Origin: Sialis fuliginosa
Lineage: Eukaryota; Arthropoda; Insecta; Megaloptera; Sialidae
Assembly: GCA_961205875.1 (NCBI GenBank)
Contig: OY540812.1
Coordinates: forward strand, 9,176,001 to 9,240,000
Direction of reading: 5' to 3'
Length of the DNA stretch: 64,000 bases
The notes below the pieces were generated by a model. It did no database searches. It was not told where the DNA came from and saw only the letters and a list, made by a program, of their open reading frames with translations. Positions 48,193 to 59,992 of the stretch are shown here, in pieces. The translations under genes were made by a program, and so were the position numbers. How positions within the stretch are numbered: the stretch's first letter is position 1; each line of letters opens with the position of its first letter.

Positions 48193-50459
48193 TACATAAT
48201 ATCTCTTTAATATAATATTACTCTAAAATACATCATACCAAAATTATAACCACAAACAGGCATTAACCTATATAAATAATTCATTTTAGCTCTTCTATTC
48301 AATAATAACGAATGGATATATGAAATTATTTTCTTGAGGATAAACACATTAAATATAATAAAATTTCATTTGGAGTAAAACATTAACTACACAGTACAGT
48401 AAGAAATAAGTTCTTAACACTCCTAAATCCATTCAAATCCAACAAGGAAAATGGTGTCATCATTTCTTTAATCCTATCACGTCACTTGCAATCCGACTTT
48501 TTGTCTTACTATGAATACGCCCACGCGTAATTCTCGCTTGCATCACGGTATAGTAAAGATGGTATAATAAGATACGAGACTTATAAACAAACTTATATGA
48601 TACGCCTTCTTCTTTATCATAATCAACGAAAAACAACTTATCTAAAATATAACAAATTAATTGAATTTCCTTCCCTCATATGCAGAAGTATGTGCTTAAA
48701 TATAAACTGAAATATTTATCATCATAAAATAATTACACCCTTAAATAAATCTTTATCTCTTTAACCTCCCTATTCACTTTAAAATACATTAATCTATTTT
48801 TTGTAAATGAAAACCCATCCATTCTAATTCTACCACTAAGAATATAAACTAAGATCTACATAAATACATAATTCACAAGAAACACAAATCTACTGTAATT
48901 CTCGGCGAAGCAGCCTGTTATGTAATACTGCGATTAATGCTGCATATCCCACTATATTCATCCGCCCCACTCACTCGAAGAGATCTCCGGCTCCTTAATA
49001 TTGCCGCTGCTATGATTGAGAGAACGCACAGCACCCCTTTGATAACTTCATTAACTAAATATTTGATGAAACCTAACGTGTTTAGAAACAGCGCTATAAA
49101 CTATTTATATAAAATTATATTGTCGATATTCCGAAAGTTATGTTATAAGTTTAAAGTTAATTACCTACTCACGGTGAAAACTGAAAATTTTGGTACGTTC
49201 TCGCCTTTAATATAAAATTATATGTCTTGATGTTAAAATATATAGGACTAAGAACTAAAAAAGTTTAATTAATTTTTTTTATAAAATTATAATTTTTAAA
49301 GAAATATATTATGTATAAATGTGCATTTTTATATTTTATTAACATCTTATTATCTGTTGTTAGATTTAAAAATAATCTGTTTTTTTTTATCGATGCATTC
49401 TTATTATCTATAAATTAATATGGTCGTCAATATCAATTAATATCAAAATTTAAAAGATTAAAAGATTTTATACATTAAAGGTCTAGCTAGACTACTATCG
49501 AGTCGGTCTCGCTCCAGTCCAATATTCAGTATAGTAATACTGTATCGGAGCGTGATTGGACCAAGACCTCAGCGATACCTATAGTGTGAATAATTTCATT
49601 GTTTATTATGTATTTATATTTGCTTGTAACAAGACCGGCTTGATAGTCTGAATTGGCCCTCATTTAAAAAAAAAAGTGTTTAGTTAAACCAGTGGCGATC
49701 AAAATTTGTATTCAATAATCACCGAAAACACAAAACAAAGCAGAAGGTGCAAAAGTTCTTTCAGAAAAAGTAATATTTAAAAAAAAAAATTAATTTAAAA
49801 ACAACTAGCTTTTCAAGTTAACAAAATACATTATTTATTTTATTTTATTAACATAAAATAAAATAAAACGAGGGGGTGGAGATGGGGGCGAATATTCTTA
49901 GCATTGGCGGCATCCATGATATGGATGACCCTGATAACCCGGGTTGGGGGTGTCAGCGATGTAGGCGATAGACGGTGAGGACATTAGCATTGTAACGATG
50001 TCAATGGCGTCGACGTAGTGGGCGATAATGAGAGCGTCGAGGTTGTATTGATGGCAAGAGCGTTGTGGTGATGACGGCGATGACCATGGAAGATCTGGTG
50101 GCTACCAGGTGACGACGTCCGTAGGTAGTTCTAGTAACTACGTACCCTATAAAGTATTTTTCTCAGTTTATATACTGAATTTTCTAGGCCCTTCAAGGGT
50201 TTACGAAGAGTGAAGATGTAACGTGATCCAGATGACATTTTAAGATCGTGTAACAATTTTTCGTTAGTAAATTACCTGCGCGCGTTACTTATTTATATTT
50301 TTTATATTTACGCTCACGCTGTGTCAAACTCATTTTCAGTAACTTTTTCGTTAGTTTCAATACATATACACAAAATTGCATTTTCAAAGGATTTATAATT
50401 CAGTTCTGTATCATTTTTGTAACAACTTGCTATGGACATCATTGGTAAATTATACTAAA
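48193..50459. other. Non-coding stretch with one G+C-rich islet
   Basis: 48937-49215 is a 92-codon frame with a less A+T-rich first half that I do not recognise. 49500-49565 is an imperfect palindrome (GGTCTCGCTCCAG...GACC) around CAGTATAGTAATACTG. 49865-50130 is G+C-rich and full of GATG and GGCGAT words. No gene can be supported. Confidence 0.4.
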
Positions 50460-50821
50460 CTAGCTGTTCCCGCAGCTTTGCTCACTTAAATATAAAAGAT
50501 ATATGGTATCGCGGACTTTATTTTATATCTTTTTATTCTACACAGTTCTTAACTACATTTTATTCTTCAATATTTAATGGTTTAAGCGGGATATTGCAAA
50601 AGAGCGCGCTAGCTGTAAACTTTTTTCCGACTTGATTTACTATTATCGTCACTGCCTATTCCTTATGGCACCTAACGTTACAAAATATATACTAAAACCT
50701 GGACAAAGAACATATCTGTAAATTAAAAAAAAAACGTAACTCAGTTAAGTGGTTTTTCGAGTGATAAACGCACTAATGGATAGACAGACGGAGAGACGTT
50801 AAGTTTTATATTATATAAGGA
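50460..50821 (-). mobile_element. Non-autonomous Helitron, minus orientation (copy 2, internally deleted)
   Basis: It has the same termini and the same 5'-side region as 45092-45882 and 51851-52746, but the middle is gone. CAGACGGAGAGACG replaces the longer CAGA repeat. Confidence 0.7.
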
Positions 50822-51850
50822 TATATACTTTATATACCATTTTAAATAAACTCTCCGAAAAAAATCTTCATCAACTAATTTCTAATCAAATTTAAAATAA
50901 AATTCAAATAAAAATTCTGAACGAAATTTTCTTTTGCAAAAAAGTGAAATCCATCGATATGCATGGACACCCCAGTAATAGTTGGTGTTTTTAATTAAAT
51001 AGAACGCCCTACGTGCGAACGGAAAAATGAGTACATGATATCGATTTTCTGATTACGTTCGCAATTCAGTTTGCATTTCGAAGTTTAATTCAATCCAATT
51101 GAATGCTACTGTATATGTATCAGTTTTTTTTAATAATATTTTGTACATGTTTCGTTGTACCCTCTTGCATATTAATGCACATGGTAATTTAATATAAACA
51201 CGTTCTGCTATATGAAATATGTATTTACTACAGTCATATTGAAATGTTTTAGTCATTTAATTAACAACTTTAGAAAGAAATTCTATGTTTTTGTATTTTT
51301 TAAGTTTTAATTAAAAACTACATATTTGACACATTTTACGATTACAGAGAAGTTTATATTTATCTAATTAAAATATTATTAAAGTGCTCCCTAGACAGCT
51401 TGTATCTAATTAATTAATCAATTATATTCCTACATTTTAATCTTAGAAACAAACAAACACATTTTCTCAACAACTTGTTATCAAAAATACACAATTTGTT
51501 AACTTTTAAATTTTTCAAGTGATTATTACATTATTTATATTTATTGAAAATTCTGTTGCTTTCTATACGAACATCTTTGCAGTTTAGTAATCTGAGCGAC
51601 ACGTCCGGACAAAAGAGATGGAGTCGAAAAGCCGCCGATATAAACATAACATATGTACGCAAAATGACAGCACGTACTGACGTTACAACACCAATATGTT
51701 CTTTAATGTATCCCATTCTTTCTGCGCACTCCCACTTCCTATTCGTATAAAAACAACACGTAACCGATTTTATAAATCTGAATATATAAGATGAAAACAT
51801 AAATAGTCGATGTGTACGAAATATATTTATGTTGGAAATTTATAGAATAA
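50822..51850. other. A+T-rich non-coding stretch
   Basis: 51585-51740 is less A+T-rich and open on both strands. I recognise no product and no splice frame. Confidence 0.4.
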
Positions 51851-52679
51851 CTAGCTGGGCCCACGCGGCTTCGCTCGCGTAGACTACGGAATTATTGTTT
51901 AGGATTTTTGAAAAATATAGTTTAATTAATTAAGTACAAACACGATTAGTTATTATTGTAATAATAATTTATCAATACCTAAATTACCTAACAAAAACGA
52001 ATCAGAAGAAAAAAGTACAAATAATTTGTGTTCTGTTTAAATTTAAATGTTAATTATTGAAAACAAAATAAACACAAACGATCAGCCGAGGGACTCCGAA
52101 TATCTACCGAGCGTACGCGAATCCAGTCTGATGTACTCGCTTCGATGCGGCACGACACCATACATTTAAGATGTTACCTTTATAAATATATTTTAAGATA
52201 TTTTCTAAACTATACGACCAAATTGGATGCTGTAAAGGGCAAACTATATCTACATTAAGTGCTTATGACGATGAAATCATTTATTTCGATATGGATTAAT
52301 GTTTTGCAGGTCATAAGTCCATGTAAACAGAACCCAAATATTTTATGTTTTTTTTGTAACATAAAAGCAGTCATTGTGGCTAAAATATAAAAGTTAGACA
52401 TATGGTGTCGCGGACTTAATTGAAGAACTTTTGATTCTACACAATTCTTTATTACATTATTTTGTTCTATATTGAACGGTTTAGGCAGCGTATTACAAAA
52501 CAGCGCGCCGACGGCAAAAATTTTTCCGACTTGATTTACTATTATTGTCACTGCTTAGTTGTTATGTTATCTAACCTAAAAAAATATAGCCTATAACCTG
52601 GCCAGAGAACGTACCTATGAATTAAAAAAAAAAACACGTCAATCGGAAAAGTGGTTCTCGAGTGATAAGGTAACTAACG

Positions 52680-52717
<38 letters not shown>

Positions 52718-52746
52718 GAGACGTTGAGCTTTATATATATTAAGGA
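51851..52746 (-). mobile_element. Non-autonomous Helitron, minus orientation (copy 3, longest)
   Basis: The minus strand starts TCCTTAATATATATAAAGCT after A and ends GAAGCCGCGTGGGCCCAGCTAG before T. It contains an ACAG microsatellite at 52681-52716. The 98-codon minus frame at 52255-52551 lies wholly in element sequence and is not a Rep/helicase gene. Confidence 0.75.
52681..52716 (+). repeat. ACAG microsatellite, nine units
   Basis: Uninterrupted ACAG units, followed by GAGAG. The short CAGACAGA run in the sister Helitrons has expanded here. Confidence 0.9.
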
Positions 52747-52914
52747 TATATCTAATATAATATTTTGTTGAAAATCGAATGGATAACTTTTTGTGCGAAT
52801 TAAAATTTTTTAGTAATATTTCTTTGTATTATTAATAAAGTAAATTGTATTATTACAAGCTTTATATGTGTAGAAGTCCGATGCAATATAATATATCTAA
52901 TATTGTTCTAAATC

Positions 52915-54220
52915 CAATATGGCGGATTACCTTTTTCATCACAACCCTCTTGATATGGGTGTCAAATGAAAGGGTTTGACTAGCTTTACCTGTTCATAAT
53001 ATGTGATACTTAGTCAGTAACTAAAAATTTGAAAATAAAAATTAATAAAAAATTTTTTTTCAAAACTAGGTACCTATTATTAAAAATGCACAAAAAAATA
53101 TTTTTTTTATACATTTGCCTTCATGAGTTTTTATTGGTTTTAGTCATACAAACTAGAGCTGGGCGCGTGAGTAATTTTTGCTCACGATCACGCACGCTCA
53201 CGAGAGAAAAATTTTTAGTCACGCCCGCTCACTCACGGTTACAAAAAAAGTATTCACGATCACGCCCGCTCACGAATTATATTTTTTTACTCACGCCCGA
53301 TCACGCACGGCGGGTCACGCTCGTGACCCGAATAATATGTTATAAATAAAATGTTTAATGAATTTTTTTCATGCAATATAATATGTGTATAATTATTTTA
53401 TAGGTATTTGTATAATTTTTCTAAACTGCATTTTTAGTGCAAATAATAAAACCAAAAAAAGATAAAATGGAAATAAAACAGGTATGGTTACAGAATAATA
53501 AAACCCCTGAAATCTATAGATGAAAATTATACATATTATACCTATACACAAAAATGTTTCGACAAATTTTTGATATCTTATTTCAAGTGCGTATTTATAT
53601 TCGTATAAAAGTAAAAATAAGTACAATAAAAATCAGATGTACTATTTTGAAAATTTTTATTTATATAGGGATACATACTTTATTTTGTAATATTATATTA
53701 AACATACTATAGTTGTTTAATATATGAATTACTTAATTTTTTAATATAAAAATTCGATTTAACAGATTATGATATATGCATGAGATCAGAAATTAAAGAA
53801 ATATCAAAATATACATACATATACTCACGGACTCACGCACGACAAAAATGTACTCACGCCCGGTCACGCACGATTGTTTTATTTTGACTCACGATCACGC
53901 CCGCTCACGATCCAATATTTGAAAATCGCTCACGTCACGTCGGGTCACGGCCGTGACCCGACGTGACCCGAAAAATTCACGGCCCGCGCCCAGCTCTAAT
54001 ACAAACCAGAAAATTTTGTGATAGCTGAAAATTATTTTTTTATTTTTTAGTGCATTTTTAATAAAAGCTTGTTTAAAAAACATTTTGTATTCATTTTTAT
54101 TATAACTCTATTATTGAATCATCATTTATACGTTAGACGGTTCAGTAGTTAGACAGAGAAAGACACAGTATAGATTTCATTAATGTTCCTTTTTTCCGAT
54201 TTCGGTACGGAACACTAAAA
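52915..54220. repeat. Older dispersed repeat, split by the hAT element
   Basis: 52915-53153 and 54007-54220 appear to be the two halves of one older repeat. The right half ends with ACGGTTCAGTAGTTAGACAG and TTTTTTCCGATTTCGGTACG then GAACAC, the same layout as 28895-29075. The hAT insertion separates the halves cleanly with its target duplication. Confidence 0.5.
53154..53998. mobile_element. Non-autonomous hAT element with arrays of TCACG motifs
   Basis: Termini TAGAGCTGGGCGCG and CGCGCCCAGCTCTA are perfect inverted repeats, and ATACAAAC is duplicated exactly on both sides (53146-53153, 53999-54006), which is the hAT signature. Both subterminal regions are packed with GCTCACG, ATCACGC and CCGCTCACG words, and each inner edge has a GGGTCACG...CGTGACCCG palindrome. 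The middle is plain A+T-rich DNA, and the 106-codon frame is built from the repeats. The perfect duplication suggests recent insertion. Confidence 0.88.
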
Positions 54221-54387
54221 ATACTACGTGATAGAGCGCTCATATTTGTAAAAGACAACAAAAATTGATTACTTCTGGACTGGAAAAGGGAGGCATCTGA
54301 AACTCCGAAAAAGCACAACCTCAAGCCAAGACCTTTTAATTGATACCAAATTTATCTACTTTAATGTACAGAGCAAAAATTGTTCTA

Positions 54388-54512
54388 CACGAAATGGATC
54401 TTGGCATCTGGGCGTGACGAAACGTTGGCCGATAACACGACAAAATCGACGTGGCTTACACTCAGAAGCCAAGATCACCACAGAAGCCTCAAGACTTGTA
54501 TAAAATTGTACT
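54388..54512 (+). mobile_element. Head-to-head dimer element, 5'-truncated copy
   Basis: A short minus piece (GGATCTTGGCATCTGGGCG) is joined to a plus unit starting TGACGAAACGTTGGCC and running through CACGACAAAATCGACG, CCAAGATCACC and AGCCTCAAGACTTGTATAAA. It gives the complete outer terminus of the family unit. Confidence 0.65.
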
Positions 54513-56607
54513 TATTGTCTTAAATATATAGATTAAACTTCCTATTAAAATGTTATGTCATGAATAATAATTAACGAACGACTGATACATATATTTTAAT
54601 CAAAATATATTGTAGGTATGTCTGTGCACAATCGAAAACTAATATAAAAATAAAAAAATCCGACATTTTCACATGATGACGATCCGCATTGACTGTCTCC
54701 GAGACAACAGAGCATCTCGCCTCTTTGGCCAGGATAGCAAAAGACAATGACGTATGGCGCGTGCAGGCCACGCGTTGCATACGTAATACGAAATCCGAGA
54801 AATTGACTTTCGTATCCTTTAACAATCGTCCTTACTGCAACGATGTTTATGAGCATTATTGTTATATACACATGTACAATCGTTTGTTCAATGATTTGTA
54901 CGAATTTAATTTGAAATAGTATTTTTACTTTCTTATAGGTTTTGTTAACCCGATTTTTTTATAATCCGAAATGTTGATAGAAATATCCATTTTGACTCAA
55001 AAAACGGCAAGATAAAGAAGGGTGAAATTTTATTTTATTTCAAGAAAAAAAATTATTTCTGAAAAGGATGTGACAACCGGAAACGGATATTTTACTCTTG
55101 TCTATTATTGAATTTTTCAAAAGTTACGTATTAAAAAAAATAAGTTGTAAAGAAAATTATAAAGTATTTCTAATTTATGTTTTATTCATTTTCCTAAAAA
55201 AAACTGTTTTTTTTTAATTATATTTAAAACGGTACATAATATCATAGAAAGAAATGTATATTAATAAAAGTTTCAGTGAACGTCATTTTCTATAATTTAT
55301 ATTCTATTGATTTTCTCATATCTTTTATCAGTTAAGCAAAAATAGTTGTTTTATATTATATATACAAGTCCCTCTTTATTTTCAGTATTACGAACAAGAA
55401 AGTCACGTAGCATCCGGATGGCAGATATTTTTTTATTAATAAAATATTTTTTGATCATCTATCATAGTGATGTATTATTAAACATAATTGAATTATATCT
55501 CTACCTCACTATAATCACTACTCATACCATTACAAAAATATTTATAAAATTTCATTTTTATTTATTTATTTTTCGAAACGTAGATCAAATCATAAAACAA
55601 TACATACAAACAAAAACAATTTCTATATCATATCATAATTTCCGGTTTAGGAAATACAATTTTAAACTATAAATATCATTTTTTATAGAAACATAAATTT
55701 CCTGTTTCGATATAAATATTTAAAACTACACTAATTTATGATATAAATAACATAAATATGTAATATTAGTATAGTACTTTTATTTGTATGTAAATATCAA
55801 GAAACACTTTTACTTTTACTACACAATAATTAGACATAATCTAAACAATGAGATCATTCTCCCATAGCATGCCAAAATTGCTTTCATACTTATGTATATA
55901 AAAGTGAAATTTCATCAAATTTAAAACAATTCATCTAAAAAAAAATAATGAACATGTGTTTTGAAAAACACAAACAATTAGTAAACAACTATCTGCAAAA
56001 TCGATAGGTATGCTTTTTCTTACTCACTTCACATTTTTTTGAACCGAAACATTATCAAAGCAAATTCAACTGAAAATTTCGAATGATAAATGAATACAGT
56101 AATTATACATTCAAAGTGCTGTAAATTACTTCCCTTTTTAAACAACTGAATGCCAGAAATTAAAATTCCAACCATAATTTTACTTATTTTATTTTTCAAC
56201 GGTTGTAATAAATCTTATTAATTACAGTATTCCTGTATTATGAATGTAAAATTTTACACATATGTGCAAAAATACGTATTTGTTTAACTTTTAATTTATA
56301 CCATATACTAGCTACATATCAATTTCAAAAATATGCATCCACTATGAATTATTTTTCAAGATCTCATTAATCTTTTAGATAAATGTTCATATGTATGTAT
56401 GAGTAAATCAATTTTCAATTCAATAATGTTATCAGCTTATCAGTTATAATACAAATAATTAATTAAATAATTAATATAATAACTATCTATCTAAGTACTG
56501 TTGACGTATGTTCCCATCAGCTTATTTAATTAGTTTATATATCTTATATGTTTATCTTTACTGTATTGGTAAATTAAAATTTTAATAAATATTTTTCATT
56601 GTTTCAG
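54513..56607. other. Non-coding stretch upstream of the Pgant exon
   Basis: 54675-54840 is a less A+T-rich, coding-like patch (+ frame TVSETTEHLASLARIAKDND, then VWRVQATR), perhaps a retrotransposon remnant. 54940-55345 is a diverged copy of the 21040-21400 repeat. The rest up to the acceptor at 56607 has no clear feature. Confidence 0.4.
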
Positions 56608-57051
56608 AAAATGGACAGGTGACATAAGAAGACACGTCGAAATCGACAGGACATAATTACAATAACACAAATGTCAATATGATACGTAAACTGCTAAAAT
56701 TTCGTAACTACATATCTGTAAATTGCATATGAAATCGTGAAATAATATAAATATCATATCATCAAATAATTATATCCTAGTCTTATCAACGCTTATCAAA
56801 TTCCACTTTTACATATTGATAAATAATTATCAAATAAAACAATTAAAATAAATGTTTTAGTCGTTACTCCACCTGTGATACTTAAAAATCGTATACTGTC
56901 AACAATGTTATAACAGCAGTACAAATAAAGCGATTTTCAAACAAAGTATGCTGTGGATCATAAACAAACAGTGTAGTCGTTTTGCACATGTCAAAAGTGA
57001 CATTGTTATAAAAAAACAGATGTCATATAGTTTTTAAATTTATCATCTTTA
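56608..57051 (+). other. Likely 5' UTR part of the Pgant exon, with upstream ORFs
   Basis: A good acceptor (pyrimidine-rich stretch ending TTTCAG at 56602-56607) precedes this segment, which then runs to the Pgant start codon without a donor. I infer that it is the 5' leader portion of the first coding exon. It contains several short upstream ORFs, among them ATG-GAC-AGG-TGA at 56611 and ATG-TCA-ATA-TGA near 56671. These would reduce initiation at Met1 if the whole segment is in the mRNA. A TATAAAA-like word at about 57006-57014 leaves open a transcription start much closer to the ATG, in which case most of this segment would be promoter DNA. Confidence 0.5.
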
Positions 57052-57572
57052 ATGTCTTTACGCGAAATAAAACTTCGGATTAAATACATAATGGGTATTC
57101 TTTTAAGGAAACGTTCACTTTTATTAAAATTAGTCGTAGTGATAAGTATAGTGTGGTTCACGGTAGCTTTTCTATTGTACACGGACGATTACGGGCGTGG
57201 AGGCGCGAATGCGGGCATAGCAGCGCAACTGAGGGACACGGGGTTGCTAAAGGAAATAAACAATGAACTACAGCAGAAGAGTAACGAGCGGGCGCTGCAA
57301 TTTGCGCAACCCCAGAACCCGATCAAAATAGACGAGGAAGAAAATAAAGTGATTGGAGACGAAGCGCCCGCAGACCCGGACAAAGTGATCGCCGCCCCCG
57401 TCATACCGGAAGACGCTCCCGGTGAGATGGGCAAGCCGGTCGTGTTACCCACAAATCTGACGGCTGAAATAAAGAAAATGGTGGACGACGGTTGGCAGAA
57501 GAACGCGTTCAACCAGTACGCTAGCGATCTGATATCTGTACACCGAAATCTGCCGGACCCCAGGGACGAGTG
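57052..57572 (+). CDS. Polypeptide N-acetylgalactosaminyltransferase (Pgant/GALNT), first coding exon, partial
   Basis: This exon encodes the N-terminus of a Golgi type II membrane enzyme that moves GalNAc from UDP-GalNAc to Ser/Thr, starting mucin-type O-glycosylation (family GT27). It gives 173 full codons plus two bases. Visible parts are a basic cytosolic tail (residues 1-22), a hydrophobic signal anchor (about 23-43, through LVVVISIVWFTVAFLLY), and an acidic, Pro-rich stem (about 44-140) with an N-glycosylation sequon NLT at 135. PGEMGKPVVLP at 123-133 resembles the GALNT1-type stem. The family signature before the catalytic core, around FNQYASDLISVHRNLPDPRD, lies at 153-172. Met1 was chosen as the first in-frame ATG; Met14 would also leave the anchor intact. 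GTGAGT at 57573 is a strong donor in phase 2, so an unspliced reading adds only a Trp before TGA. The catalytic GT-A and ricin-type lectin domains must lie beyond the window. The exon is far richer in G+C than its surroundings. The family is secure; the subfamily (perhaps pgant9/pgant2-like) is not. Confidence 0.93.
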
Positions 57573-59563
57573 GTGAGTCTGCTTTTATCTCTATCTCGCT
57601 AAATTATTCACTTTACAACGCGTCCAGCGATAAGCAGGAAATGTGCATAAGTATTCAAATAATTACTATTTAAAAAGTGTAATTATGTCAATTAACATTA
57701 TTCATTTTATGTCTATTTTTCCTCGACTAATGTAGAACATTATACCTATATGTTATAGTTGTAATCTAATCTACAACAAAGTCCGCAATGGCTATTTGAA
57801 TCTAGTTATATCAGTTATTTAATTAATGAAATTTCGAGTTATAATTAAATATAAACAATCAATATTATGAGAAGCTATAATAAATAGTGACAATTTCGGT
57901 GTGAACTATCACAATTCATATAACATAATTATTGAAGACACTGTATAATTATCAAACAAAGTTCAATAGTTTGAGGGAAGACGTTATAAAGGATATGTTT
58001 GATAAAATACATGAAATCCCAACTATGCATTATATAAATTGGTCTATGTTCTGCTTCAATAACATCAATAAATTGTTTCTCGTAGATTTGCAGTAATATT
58101 AAATTAAGTACAGATGACCGTTTGTTACAATCGAGAGTAAATGGAATTTTTTTATCCAATTCAATTCAAGTAAGATAAATTTAACAGTATGTACCTAAAT
58201 ATAAAATTTTTAATTTTATAATAAATTATTATTATCAATTAAAATAATATCCTGAAAAAAAATTTATTTAGCATGCCTATCAGAAAACAACTATTTTTTA
58301 ATCACAAATGCACTTTAAATAGAAACATTGTTTGTAAAGATTGTAACCAATACTAATATCTTAATAGATTATGGATTTTCGATATCTTATCAAGCCGCAA
58401 GGCACTTCAGCAACATAGCACAGTGATTAAAATGGGAGTTCAGCATACATATGTACATTATTGTACATATTGATGTACGGGCGTTTTAATTTATAATCGT
58501 TATAGAACAAAACACTCATAATAATTATAATTATGAATTTACAGCTATGGTTTTATTTATCTAAGGCAAAACTAAATTATTTACACCTTGAATTTTTGAA
58601 CTTTTTAAAATAGTGTTAATACTATGAAAATAGACAATTTAAAATTTATATCTTACCTTCGTTTGATATTTATTTAGTGTCAAATTCTTTGAATTCTTAG
58701 AGTCAATATAACAATTTAAACAATTCATAATTGAATAAAATATAAATATATCTAAAAGTGATGGTGTACTTGAGACCTGACAACCTGTCAAATATTATTT
58801 TCTTCTTTACTACATGTATTTATATGATAAAAACTTATTGCACACCAAGTTAAATTACAAAACTGTTTGAAGTTAAACTATTTTCGGTTTATAATAACTG
58901 TATGAGTGTGATATTTTCATTTTAAAAATATATATGATTGTTCAAACCTTGATACCAAGTTAAACATAATCTTAAACTATAAGCATCTAATGGTGAAGAA
59001 AATATTCATTTAGAGAGGTAGATTTTGTTAATTAAGAAAAGTCTGTAAATTTAGAATGTATATCTAGTTTAATTAAATAAGTTTTACTGTACACAATAAA
59101 TATAATTAAGTAAAATATAGATACTTATACAGAATATATCTATAATTTATTTATCTTCCATATTTGATTATTCCAATATTAAATCGTAAAAAAGTAGTTA
59201 TACTTTAGGTTAACAAATAACATCTGGAGTAATATTGATAAAAAAATTATACTATTAATCAAAAACAATAAGCAATATTCGGTTCTTCGAGCGAATGTGT
59301 GAGTTTTTACTCACCAAGTTTCCCAACATTGTATCTACGTATAGACGCTATGGTTTTTACAAGATATTGGATTATGTGAACAAAAACATTCCATAATTTA
59401 ATGGTAAGGCAACTTTACAAGGGCTGTAGAATATTTCTTATACTACAAATCGTATTTATTTATTTTTTAATTTAAACTTATGCATACATTATACTTTGAA
59501 AAATAGCTGTTACCATCATATCGGAAAATAATTATTTCAGAAACGTCGTCAGACAATTTCGTA

Positions 59564-59992
59564 TAGGGGTTGTGTTAGAAAAAATTATGAATTTTTTTCA
59601 AGTAATTGGTAGATTCTGATGTATAGAACATGACGATAACTTCCCTCTTACCTTCGAAGGGGGATGCATAACTTTCAAAGGGCTTGCAAAGCTGTCTAAA
59701 ATCAGTTATTTGGGAATAATACTAGAACTGTCAGTTTTAGGATAAAATAGGTTCCATAAATATTAAAACTGGTCAAATTTCGAAAAAAATGTGTTATATA
59801 AATTATATACCATAGACAGTTATTGAAATAAAGCTCGTGAAAAAATCATACAGCGACGTCGAGTTCGGAAACCTCGTCTAAAATGTAAAGTTCCGTTCAA
59901 CGCCCAGTGCAATCCTTCGGTGAGGATTTATTTAAGTCAAAAACTAACGTTTTTCGAAACGAGAGTAAATTATTTTTTTTTGACACACCCTA
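59564..59992. mobile_element. TAGGG-ended MITE in Pgant intron
   Basis: The left end TAGGGGTTGTGTTAGAAAA and the right end TTTTTTTTGACACACCCTA are imperfect inverted repeats. GTA adjoins each side, a possible 3-bp duplication. The right end matches 7885-8035. No coding content. Confidence 0.55.

Noticed and set aside
52255..52551. 98-codon minus frame inside a Helitron, considered as a Rep/helicase remnant
   Set aside because: It shows no HUH or helicase motif and lies in sequence shared by non-autonomous copies.
53029..53349. 106-codon + frame with SRSRTLT-like repeats
   Set aside because: It is produced by the TCACG arrays of the hAT element and runs across the insertion border.
57189..57512. 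107-codon minus-strand frame
   Set aside because: It is the exact antisense of the Pgant coding exon and exists only because that exon is G+C-rich.
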